Source: Caecitellus pseudoparvulus (taxonomy: Eukaryota > Bigyra: Bicosoecida). Taken from it: a stretch of 64,000 nt of DNA. The notes under the pieces were generated by a model. It made no database searches and was not told the DNA's origin. It saw only the letters and a list, made by a program, of their open reading frames with translations. Location of the stretch: NCBI GenBank assembly GCA_965644315.1, contig CBFFRQ010000066.1, forward strand, positions 248,001 to 312,000, given 5' to 3'. This document shows positions 53,603 to 63,900 of this stretch, one piece after another (the stretch's first letter is position 1; each line of letters opens with the position of its first letter). The position numbers and the translations under genes are program-made.

Positions 53603-56600
53603 ATGGCTGTGCGGGCCGTGTCGCCAGGCCATGACGAGTGGACAGACTACTCTTCCGCATGCAGCATGGAGGAGGCCATGTCATTTGTTGAGCAGTGTCT
53701 GCGGCAGCTGGCACTGTCCGGGGCCGGGCCACGCGCCAAGTCCAGCACACTGGGCCAGCACCAAGTCGTTGCGACTCTCATGGCTCCCTCTGCTTCACAC
53801 CGTCGGGGGCTTGCGTGGGGCCGTGCTCTGTTCAGGGAGTGGCTTCCACCGCACAGCAAGTTGATCTTAATGGCACCCCGTTCCGAGGGCGTGGGGGCCC
53901 CCATTGCCTTGGCCACGGGCCTGGTGTCGGCCGCACGTGTGGCGCTGGCCAATGCCTCGGGTTCGATTTCCGCAGACGCCCCGGCCCTCGTGCTGGTCCC
54001 GCTGCTGGAGTCAGCGAGGCAGGGTATTCTCGGCGTGGGAAGACCCTCAGCTTCTATGCCAGGGCCAGGCGCAGTCCTGGAACTTGCCTCTGACAGTCGC
54101 AGTGGGGAGCGGTGGCTGGGCCGGGACGGCGCAGCTCCCTCTGGCACAGCTGTACACCAGTGGTTCCAGGCCAAGGTGAGAGGCGGCGCCCCACTGAGCA
54201 GCCGTGCCAAGCCAGACACCGGCGTTCTTTCTGCATCCTGGGCCATGCCGGCATACTCCCTGATGCACCAGGGTGCCCTCCGTGAGGGGGACGTGACAGG
54301 CCGAGCGGCAGCAGCGCTGCCAAGCACTCCGGCCTGGCAGCGCGAGGTGGCAGGCTGCACGCCATCATGGCAGTGTGCAGCGCTGTTGGCGAACCCTACT
54401 GCAGCGTGGGTAACACGGGAGTGGGGCCGCCTGGTCATGGCGGCAGAGGGGGAGGTGCCACACGTGTGGGGCAGCGTGCGGTGTCCCCTCGCGGCTCTTT
54501 CCTTGCACGCAGCGTGGCCAGCAACCTCTATGGGCACGGGGGAGGAGGAGGGCCATCCCCTGCACGGGTCTGGGAATGACATGCGCCCACTGCTGACTCC
54601 TTCCCTGCACAGCGCCGCAGCCCTCACGTTCACCGCCGTGTGGGCACCCGGCTCCAGCGTGCAGCGGGCAGCCGCAGGCGAACCACCTGCCGAGGGCGTC
54701 AGCGCTAGTGCGGCGGCCATCGAGGGGTCAGACGCAGGGGAAGTCTGGCAGCTACCTGAGATCGTGTGCATCCCCACCCCACTGCCCTCCCTTTCCCTGG
54801 CGCTGCCCAGCCAGACCGGGCACGTCACAGATGCCGCACAGGCGTACCTGTTGTCTTGCACAGTTACTGATGCAGAACGGGCTGTGGCTGTGTGCCCATC
54901 CCCGGCCACCGGGGACAGCCCATGGGGGGGCGTTTCTATGGTGGATGTGGCAGTGGCAGCAGAGGCTGAGCTGGCCCCCCAGGATCGCCGGGCATACGTC
55001 CAGGCACGGCAGCTGACTGGCGCCAGCGGCGGGAGCAGTGGTAACTTTGACACTCTCCAAGCAGTGGAGTCTGCACTGGAGCCAGGCGGCACGGGGTCGA
55101 CCCCCTCTGCCGTGCGCCTGAGCCGTGCGGTGGGCACAGCCCTCGGCAGTGTGGGGCGCACCCTGGCTGCTGCCGCGGCTGGCGCGGCCATGCTCCCCCC
55201 AGCTGTGCGGCTGCAACGCCTGGTGGATGAGGTGTTCTCTCCAGGCCGGGTGGGGCAGGGGCCGCTGGCTGGCGTGGGAGGGGGGGTGCAACAGGGTGCC
55301 ATGAGCCATGCGGCCATCCCCAAGACCGCCCCGCCTATGAGCCTCCTTGCACGAGTTGCTCTGGCCAGCGCTGCACTACCGGGCCTCTCTTCTGTTGCAG
55401 TACTGTGGCGCATGGTGGTTGGCGCACTGCGCGCTCACTGGGAAGCAGCGCAAGCTCTGCCGCACATGCCTGCTGGGCAGGCTGCAACGGGCGCGCTGCC
55501 CCCCCACCCTGACCCTACTTCCTGCCTTTTGCACCAAAAGCTGCAACTACTGCAGTTATGCATTCACCACCGAGCTGCTGCGCGCGCCAGCCATGACATG
55601 GCGGTGCCAGGTTCGCCTGTCGGCTCGCAGGGCGGGGATGGGCAGGCTGATGGCAGCGGGTGGGATACAGACTTGGACAGCAGCAGCTGCAGCACACAAG
55701 GCGGAGAGGAGGACAGTGGAGGCTGGGCAGATGGCGATGCAGGCGCCAGCGACTCGCCAGCCTGCACTGGGCAGGGCAAGGCTGGCGGAGGGCCAGCCCG
55801 CCATGGCAGCTTAGGCGCGATTCCTGGAATGTTCCTGTGCCAGGCGCCGTCCCTGCCCATGCACACCCCTGCCACGCTGCCCGATGCGGCGCAGTATCAG
55901 ACGGAAGACTGCCTGCTGCAGCAAGCCGCCATGCTGGCGCGGCTGGGCTCGGATGAGGGCGGGAGCAGGGTCCGGGCGCAGCTGCAGACGTCTGGTCTGC
56001 GCAGTGACATGTCAGCCTTCAAAGCAGCGAACCCGGGCGCCATCCTGGCGGACTTTGTTCGGTGGCACTCCCCCAAGGACTGGATCGGGGACACCTCCAC
56101 TCTCCCGCCCGGAACGCCAGCCCCTGATGCGGACGCCCCAGTGCCAAGCAGCATTTCTGCCCTGTGCACAGGTGGTTCGTTGTCTGAGCGCATGGCGCAA
56201 AGTGAGGCACATCCCTGGCACACAACGTGGGCTGACGCACCTGCGCAGGCAGCAACAGCACAGCCAGCACCTGTGGACATCACACGGGCCGCCGAGCAAG
56301 CCCTGCAGTACTGCGAGACTGTGCCGCCGCCAGACTTGGTGCTGCAGCTGGGTGTGGTGCAGGCCGCAGCGTCAGCCTGGTGCCTTGGGCAGGTGTGGGA
56401 AGGGCTCCAGCCGCCGGCTGACGAACCCAGCAGCCCTGCAGCAGAGGTCACTCGCACCATCATCCAGGGCATGCAACAAGCGCTGGAGGGCAGCATCCAA
56501 CGTGCTGCGGCGTCCGCTGGTGATGTGGCGCTGGCGACAGCGATGCACGGCGTAGATGGGATGGGGCCTGGCACGCAGGGCCCTGAGGCCTGCACGGCAG

Positions 56601-57367
56601 CGCTGGAGGCCCAGACCAGCTCGGCGCTGCATGCCAAGGGCCTGCTGTCTCACACTGTGGATTTGCTGGCAGACTTGGAGACTGTGATGGCCCGCGGGGC
56701 AGCCCTGGCCGCGGCCTGCGCACCCCACTGGGAGGGTAGCGGCTGGTTGCCGGAGCCGGTGTGGCCGCTGCTGCACCCAGCACATGGGTACCCGTACATA
56801 CTCACCGAGCCAGCCGTGCAGTGGGGCATGCTGCGGTCTTGGTGTCGGGGTGCGGAGGATGGGGCTCCCTTGCCGGAAGGCCCCGTGGCTGCCGAAGAGT
56901 GGGTGGCGCTGCAGGTGGCCACGGCACAGCGCAGGCGCCGTTTCCTGTGGCACGAGTGCCCTGCCTGTACGGTGACAGTGCTCGGCTCTGAAGAAGGTTG
57001 GGGCGCCGCCGTCGCGCTGGCGACGTCCACCAGCGTGGCAGCACTGAGTGCTCAGCCTGGGCAGCACTGGGCGCAGCCATCCGAAGTGCAGTACGCCTTT
57101 ACGTGCAGTCAACCGCGCACTGTGACAGGGAACCCCGCTCTTGGCCCCCCCCCCCTTCCTGTACAAGCCTCCCACCGCGTGACGCTGACGCTTCGCGATG
57201 CTGAGGCGGCAGTGAAGGTGTTGCAGGTGTGCCGTGCGGGGGACGCGCAAGCACGGGTGGCGCTTGGGCTGGAGAGCTCTGGTAGTGTCAGCCACATGTC
57301 TGAGCCTGCACCTCAGAGCCTCAATGCTGTTCATGTCGCGCTGGTGCTGGGGCAGTGGCTGGCGTGA
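53603..57367 (+). CDS. RAB3GAP1: RAB3GAP1, catalytic subunit of Rab3/Rab18 regulator
   Basis: RAB3GAP1 with RAB3GAP2 acts as GAP for Rab3 and exchange factor for Rab18, at ER, lipid droplets and autophagy sites. Single exon, 1254 aa (human about 980). Recognition rests on the conserved core: SCLLHQKLQLLQLCIHHR, an acidic Trp-containing stretch (SGWDTDLDSSSCS), TEDCLLQQAAMLARLGSDEG, RSDMSAFKAANPGAILADFV then RWHSPKDW, SLSERMAQSEAHPWHTTW, and ITRAAEQALQYCE, where the Arg probably corresponds to the catalytic Arg728 of human. The N-terminal DEWTDYSSACSMEEAMSFV matches the FTTASEWERFISKV region. Insertions are Gly/Ala-rich. I chose the ATG at 53603 (GCCATGG); the in-frame ATG at 53546 adds 19 residues. 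An 11-C run (57145-57155) lies inside the coding region. Confidence 0.9.
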   Translation: MAVRAVSPGHDEWTDYSSACSMEEAMSFVEQCLRQLALSGAGPRAKSSTLGQHQVVATLMAPSASHRRGLAWGRALFREWLPPHSKLILMAPRSEGVGAPIALATGLVSAARVALANASGSISADAPALVLVPLLESARQGILGVGRPSASMPGPGAVLELASDSRSGERWLGRDGAAPSGTAVHQWFQAKVRGGAPLSSRAKPDTGVLSASWAMPAYSLMHQGALREGDVTGRAAAALPSTPAWQREVAGCTPSWQCAALLANPTAAWVTREWGRLVMAAEGEVPHVWGSVRCPLAALSLHAAWPATSMGTGEEEGHPLHGSGNDMRPLLTPSLHSAAALTFTAVWAPGSSVQRAAAGEPPAEGVSASAAAIEGSDAGEVWQLPEIVCIPTPLPSLSLALPSQTGHVTDAAQAYLLSCTVTDAERAVAVCPSPATGDSPWGGVSMVDVAVAAEAELAPQDRRAYVQARQLTGASGGSSGNFDTLQAVESALEPGGTGSTPSAVRLSRAVGTALGSVGRTLAAAAAGAAMLPPAVRLQRLVDEVFSPGRVGQGPLAGVGGGVQQGAMSHAAIPKTAPPMSLLARVALASAALPGLSSVAVLWRMVVGALRAHWEAAQALPHMPAGQAATGALPPHPDPTSCLLHQKLQLLQLCIHHRAAARASHDMAVPGSPVGSQGGDGQADGSGWDTDLDSSSCSTQGGEEDSGGWADGDAGASDSPACTGQGKAGGGPARHGSLGAIPGMFLCQAPSLPMHTPATLPDAAQYQTEDCLLQQAAMLARLGSDEGGSRVRAQLQTSGLRSDMSAFKAANPGAILADFVRWHSPKDWIGDTSTLPPGTPAPDADAPVPSSISALCTGGSLSERMAQSEAHPWHTTWADAPAQAATAQPAPVDITRAAEQALQYCETVPPPDLVLQLGVVQAAASAWCLGQVWEGLQPPADEPSSPAAEVTRTIIQGMQQALEGSIQRAAASAGDVALATAMHGVDGMGPGTQGPEACTAALEAQTSSALHAKGLLSHTVDLLADLETVMARGAALAAACAPHWEGSGWLPEPVWPLLHPAHGYPYILTEPAVQWGMLRSWCRGAEDGAPLPEGPVAAEEWVALQVATAQRRRRFLWHECPACTVTVLGSEEGWGAAVALATSTSVAALSAQPGQHWAQPSEVQYAFTCSQPRTVTGNPALGPPPLPVQASHRVTLTLRDAEAAVKVLQVCRAGDAQARVALGLESSGSVSHMSEPAPQSLNAVHVALVLGQWLA

Positions 57368-57529
57368 TGGTGCTTGCTGCGCGAGGGTGGTGGAACAACA
57401 GAACGCCTGACCGCACAATTAATTACCAACACCCCACCGTCCCGCAACTTAGAACATTAAGCCGCATTTCCGTCCTGCACCTTCAGCTGTGCGCATTTCA
57501 GTGCCAGGAGCCAAGCTCCCCACTGCAGC

Positions 57530-60500
57530 ATGGCAGCGGCCAGCGGCGCACCCGCCGAAGCAGCCGTGGACGAGAGCTTGTACAGGTGCGTGTGGGCAAC
57601 GAGCATGCAGGGTCACCGCTCTCAGTGCACACGACCCCCCCGCCCTCGCCAAGCAGCCGCCAGCTGTACACACTTGGCGTGAAGGCACAGAGCAAGGTTG
57701 GCGGGGCCACTGTGCTCATCAGTGGGCTCGGGGGCCTCGGCGTGGAGATCGCCAAGAACGTCATTCTCGCAGGCGTGAAGAGCGTGACCCTGGTGGATGA
57801 CAAGGCCACCACGCTGCGGGACCTGGGCACGCAGTTTTTCCTGACGGCCGAGGACGTCGGCAAGCCTCGTGCGGAGGCATGTGCTGCCTCGCTGCAGGAG
57901 CTGAATGGCTACGTGTCAGTGGCGACAGCGAAAGGGCCTGTGTCCCAGGAACTGGTGGCTGCCCACTCCATCGTGGTCATGACCGATGCACACGCTGAGG
58001 AGCTGCAGGCGGTGAACGGCTTTGCCCGGGCAAGCGGAGTGCGTTCTGTGCCACTCACCACGCCAAATCCGCAGCGCCACGCCACCCCGCCTGCTCCCCA
58101 ACCCCCCCGCAGAGCAAGTTCCTCGCAGGCAGCACACTGGGCACCATCATGTATGGTTTTGCGGATCTGGGGGACGCGTTCGTGATTCATGACCGTGATG
58201 GCGAGGAGATCAACAGCGGCCTGGTCATCAACGTGGAGGCAGGCAGCAGCACCGTCGTGCACACTGACCCCGAGGGCAACAACGGCCTGCAGAAGGGCAG
58301 CAAGGTGAAGTTCCTGAACCTAGTGGGCTTGACCGCTCTGAATTCCGCGACGGAGGCGTCCGATGAGGGCCCTCTCTTCGACGTCCTGGATGCCACCGCC
58401 ACCACTTTCACGGTGGACGTGGACACCTCTGCCTTCGAGCCATACGTGCGGGGGGGCTACTTCTACGAGGTCAAGCAGGACGAAACGGTGCAGTACAAGC
58501 CCCTGGCAGCCTTCCTCGGCCAGGCTGGCGCTGATGGTGTGGCTGACCTGGAGGCGGTGTTCAACACGACCAATTTCGAGCGCCCTGCGCAGCTGCATGC
58601 CCTGGTGCAGGCCCTGTGGGCGTCACGGCCGCAGACGGCCTGGGGCTCTGACGAGCCATTCCCAGCCCCCGAGGCCATCGTTCAAGCCGCCATCGCCTCC
58701 TACTTGCCCTCTGGCGCCGAGGTGTCGGACGCCGACCGCAAGCAGCTCGTGCAGGCGGCCGCCACTGCCCACGGCGACCTCGTCGCCACTGCTTCCATCC
58801 TGGGCGGCGCCCTGGCACAGGAAGTAATCAAGGCAGCTTCTGGCAGGTACACGCCCCTGCAGCAGTTCCTGTACACTGACCTGACCAACGCCTTGCCTGC
58901 CGAGCTGGCGTCAGACCGTGCACCCACTGGCAGCCGGTACGACGGCCAGATCGCCGTGTTTGGAGCAGCCGTGCAGCAGAAGCTGGCCGACAGCAAGGTC
59001 TTCCTGGTGGGTTCTGGCGCCCTGGGGTGCGAGTTCCTGAAGTGCTTTGCCGCCATGGGCGTCGCCACGTCGCCCGGCGCAGAGGTGGTCGTCACTGACA
59101 TGGACACCATCGAGAAGAGCAACCTGAACCGGCAGTTCTTGTTCCGCCCTCGCCACGTCGGGCAGGCCAAGAGCGAGGTGGCTGCCAGCGCCGCCCTGGC
59201 CATCAATAGTGACATGCATGTGCGGGCGCTGACCATGAAGGTGGCCCCCGAAACGGAGGGCACGTTCACGGCAGAGTTCTGGCGCGGTTTGAGCATGGTC
59301 ATCCCTGCCTTGGACAATGTGCATGCACGCAAGTACGTGGACTCCAAGTGCATTGAGCACAAGCTGGCCATGCTTGAGTCAGGCACACAGGGCACCAAGT
59401 GCCACACAATGGCCTGCCTGCCGGGCAAGAGCGTCAACTACGGCAGTGTGCAGGACCCCCCTGAGAAGGGCATCCCCGTGTGCACGTTGAAGTCCTTCCC
59501 CACCCTGGTGGAGCACACGCTGCAGTGGGCACGGGACGAGTTCGAGGCCTCCTTCCACAACGCGCCCGCTGAGGCGAACCAGTACCTCTCCAGCGACAGC
59601 TACTTTGAGGAAGTGTCGGCGCAGCGCAATGAGAAGGTGGTGCGCCTGCGAGATGCTCACAACGCCCTGGTGGCAGACCTGCCCTGCACGTTTGAGGACA
59701 GCGTCAAGTGGGCGCGGGTGCGCTTCGAGCGCATCTTCAGCCACAACGTCCGGGACCTGCTGCACCAGCATCCCCTGGACAAGACCGACGAGGACGGCAA
59801 CAGCTTCTGGTCTGCAAAGAAGCGCCCACCTGCACCTGCTGTGTTTGACTGGAGTAACCCCTTGCACCGGGCTTTCCTCGTCGCAGGTGCGAACCTGCAC
59901 GCGGGACTGTACGGCATCCCAGCCGTGAATGATGACGCGGCGGGGGAGGCGGTGTTCTTGGCAGCCCTGGAGAAGGCACAGAGCAGTGTTCCGGCTTGGA
60001 CCCCCAGCGGGCAGAAGATCGCTGCCACGGAGGAAGAGGCCAAGGCCTTGGCTAAGGCGGAGGAGGACGCGCAAGACCTTGACGCGGAGGCGGAGCGCCT
60101 GCACAGCACTCTGCCGCCGCGGGAGAGCTTCAAGACGGCGGGCGGCTTGTCGCTGCTGGGCGTGGAGGAGTTTGAGAAGGACGATGACAGCAACCGGCAC
60201 ATGGACTTCATCCACGCCGCTGGCATCATCCGGGCGGTGCAGTATGGAATCCCTGAGAAGAGCCGCCTGGAGAGCAAGAAGATTGTCGGCCGCATTATCC
60301 CCGCCATCGCCACCACGACTGCCATGACGGTGGGATTCGTCGCGGGGGAAGTGTACAAGGTGCTGCTGGGCGCTGAGCTGGAGAAGTTCACCGAGTGGAA
60401 TGTGAACCTGGCCGTGAACTCCTTCGCCTCGTTTGAGCCCAACCCATGCCCCGTGCTGGACGTCAAGGGCACGAAGTACACGCTGTGGGATACACTGGAC

Positions 60501-60869
60501 ATCTCCAAGGCTGATGACGCCGATGAACTAACGTTCGGGGACATCTACACCTTCTTCCGGGGCATGGGCCTGCGCCTCATGTCAGTGTCCACGGGCGCAC
60601 TCTCCCTGTGGAGCGACGACCTGGACGCACCGGTGGAGAGCCTGGACATGGACGATGAGGACGAAGCGGAGGAGGCAGAGGAGTTCATGGAGACGCTGGA
60701 GGAGGGCGTTCTGGAAGTGCTGAACTCGGACGGCGACGAGTCCCTGCACGTGGCAGCGGACGCCCCCTACATCCTGGTGCAGATCGAGGCATGGGACATG
60801 GAAGGCGACATGGACGCTGACGAGCCCCCCAAGGTGGACCTGCCCACTGTGCGCCTCATGTTGCAGTGA
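57530..60869 (+). CDS. UBA1: UBA1, ubiquitin-activating enzyme E1
   Basis: UBA1 adenylates ubiquitin and passes it to E2 enzymes. Exons 57530-57585, 57657-58038 and 58113-60869 give 1064 aa (human 1058). Order: DESLYSRQLYTLG (split by intron 1); inactive adenylation half with VLISGLGGLGVEIAKNVILAG; the inserted first Cys half-domain; active half with VFLVGSGALGCEFLKCFA, DMDTIEKSNLNRQFLFR and PALDNVHARKYVD; the catalytic Cys at about residue 603 in PEKGIPVCTLKSFP, followed by EHTLQWARDEFE; and a C-terminal ubiquitin-fold domain ending VDLPTVRLMLQ. An acidic stretch (DMDDEDEAEEAEE) precedes the C-terminus. It supplies activated ubiquitin to all E2/E3 systems, including the Doa10 ligase encoded here. 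Its stop lies 42 bp from the stop of the convergent gene. Confidence 0.97.
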
Positions 60870-60911
60870 ATGCATTGCGAGCCCCACCCGGCAGAAGCAG
60901 GGCTGGGGCAG

Positions 60912-63900
60912 CTACTTGGGAGTGCTGCTTCCAGGCGCAGGTGGCAGGGCAGCCCGCACAAGGCGGGAGGCAACCGCAGCAGCTGCCCCAGCAACAGGCA
61001 GGGCACTAGCCAGGCTAGTCACCTGTTCTTGCACTTGGCGGGTGCTGTCTTGGAGGGCAACCACCAGGGACTGCTGTTGGCCGACGTGGGCGAGAGACAC
61101 ATCATCCTGCGCAGGTAGGTCCGGCACGCCCCTCAACTCCCGCACCTGCCTCTGCAAGGCGTCCAGCACATCTGCTGCACGGGACGTGCGGCGGGCCCGT
61201 GAGGCCTCTGTCGCGGAGTTGGTGTGCGCCAGACTCACAGTCATGGCCCGAATAAAGGCGAGCTCCTCCCCCACTAGCCGCCCTTGCGCCCGCCTCATGC
61301 GCCGCAGGGTGGCGTGCAGGTGCGCTGCGGTGCGCTTGGCGCCTGGGCCCCAGCCAGGCGTGGCATCAGCCTGGTCGACGATGACGTCGCACACGCTGGT
61401 CAAGCGCGGTAACAAGGCCCGCAGAAGGTCCTGGCTGCCCACTCGGCGGGCCAGGAATTCCGCGTGGGTGTAAGCTGGCGGACTCCCGTCTGGGTTGTGG
61501 CTGCGGGGAACAGAGCGGGAGGCTGCCCGGACACGGGAAACCACCCCTGGTGTCCGAGCTGCGCTGACCAGAAGTGCACTGCCACCTGCACGCGAGGGGG
61601 TGGCAACCTTGCGCAGGACTCGTACTGCGTCCTCCACAACACTTAGCATGGTGCGTGTGTTGCTTGCTTGGGCCGTGGCTCGCGGCGAGCGAGGGGACAC
61701 TGTCGTGCGCACACGCAGGTCCGGGGTTGGCGTGGCGCCACTCCCGCCACTATGGGAGGAGCCTTTCGGGCTCGGCAGGGGCGTGGTGCCGGCGCTGGCT
61801 TGCCCGCGTCCTCCAGCATCTGGAGCCGGGAGGAGGGGCGCAAAGAGACCAGACCGGGGTCGTCCCTGCAGCTGCGGGACAGACTCATGGAGCAGCACCA
61901 GCGGCGGAGCGTGCAGTTCCACCGTTCTTCGTTCCGGTAGTGGCAAGGAGTGCGAGCTGAAGGTTTCCGCCGTCAACCACGTCGCAGCAGGAACTTGATC
62001 CCAGCTCACACCCACCAGCCCCGCAGCTCGCGAGGCGGCCAGCAAGCAAGGCAAGTTCACCGTGCCAGCGGCGGCACCGGATGAGGCGCCATCACTTCCG
62101 TGCAACAAAGCCGTCAAGCGGGGGTGCATGGCGGTGCAGCCGGCAGCGCTGGGGTGCAGCACACCGGGAAACGCACTGCAAGCAGCCGGCAGGGTTGCAC
62201 TGCCGGGCTTCTGGCCTTGGCCTTGGTGCAGGCGGGGAGCTGTGGTGAGGAAGGCATCCTTGCCACCCCGGCGGGCCAGGCTGGAGCTACTCTGAGCTGC
62301 TGCGCTGTTCACCAACCGGGAGCTGCGGCCAAGCTCTGCCAAGCCAAAGAATGCGCCTCCATGCAACCTTGCCTGGGAGCAAAGCGCGCCCAGGTTCAGC
62401 GTGGTGCCACTGCCATGCCATAGGCTCTGGAGCATGGCCAGCGACAGAGACGTACGGAGTCCGGCCAGCCGGCGCACCTGGCTTGTCGCCACTTGCTGCA
62501 GTTGCCGCATTTCGGCTGGCTTGCATCCATTGCGACTGAGTTCCAGAAATTTGTTGGACAGGCTGGCCTGGCGCTCCTCCAGCACCTGCACGAGGGCCGA
62601 CACATGGGCAATGGCCGCCGAGGTGGAGGTGAGCAGCAGCTGATTCCACAGACTGGGTGCGCCCACACCCTGCACGCTGGCTTGGGTGGCCTGGGCAATG
62701 TCGAGCGGCGCGTCGAAGGGGGTGCCAAACAGTGCCACACGTGCATCCACCAAGCACCTCCACTCGTTCGCCAGGTGCCCTGCCTTGCCCTGCTGCACCA
62801 ACGCCGCGGCGGCACTGCGAGCACAGGCCAGCAGGTCCTCCTGCAGGGGCTGTGGCAGGGCGGGTAGAGGCGAAGGGGAAGGCCCGAACGCGGGCGATCC
62901 GGCGCTCCAAGACACAAGGGGCGGCAGAAGAGGAGCTGTAGCAAGTATGAGCGGCGAGACGGGTTGGTGCAAGTGCTCAGCAGCATCGCGAAGGAGGGGC
63001 AGCAGGAGGAGCGGATCAGGAACCTGCGGTGGGTCAGCGATGAGAATGGACGTGGGCATGGCGGGGTCGGGTCCCAGCGTGCCACGCAGGAGGGAGACAG
63101 CCCCCTCTTCAGCTCCCACACGGGGGCTGGTGCTGGGCGCCGCTCCACGCCGCAGTGCCGGCCGCATGGCCGCTTCGTCGTCGTACTTGCGCACGAGGGC
63201 GGCCTGGGCGGCGGCGGCAGCTGCCAGCGCAGAGACCGCGCGGGAGACCTCACCAGCAAGGGGGGACAGAGTGTGCCCCTCCACCCACGCAGCACCCATG
63301 GCATACTGTGTTTCCAGCCGGTCGGCGGCCCACGCCCGCATGATGGCCCACGCCACGTCATCCAGTCCAACCCACAGCGGAGTAGCGCCAGCTTTGCCCC
63401 CTCCCACGCTGCACGCGGCAGCCTGAAATGCCTCAGCGGCGGCCCGAACATCGGGATCTTTCACTGATGCGTGCACTGATGGCGTGCCATCGTCGCCTGA
63501 TTCATCCCGGCCGTGGTGCGCCGTGTACGTTAGGGCCTGCAGTCGCTCCTGCAGCCGCTGGGAGATGGTGCCGCCCTTGCCGTGGGTAGCGCCTGCCAGC
63601 ACCTGACACAGGGGCTCCGTCACTGCAAGCACAGCAGCCAGCGGCACCTTCGCATCGGCGCCCGACGCGGAGTAAGCGCCAAGGGCCACCTCCACTGCCG
63701 CAGGCACGTACGAGGCGGAGTCCATGCCGGGTGGTGCAGTGGCTTCCTGGGCTGCGCTGGCGACAGCATTGCCTGGCACCGCCTGGACATCCCCCGGTGG
63801 CATGCAGTTCCCCTGCCACATGCCCGGCGCAGGGAACAGGGGGTGGTACGTTTCCAGCCCCGAGCCCTTCAAGTGCACCCGAAAGGCCCCCACACTGCTG

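Noticed and set aside
53647-55413. 588-codon open frame on the minus strand
   Set aside because: It is antisense to RAB3GAP1 and shows no domain; composition explains it.
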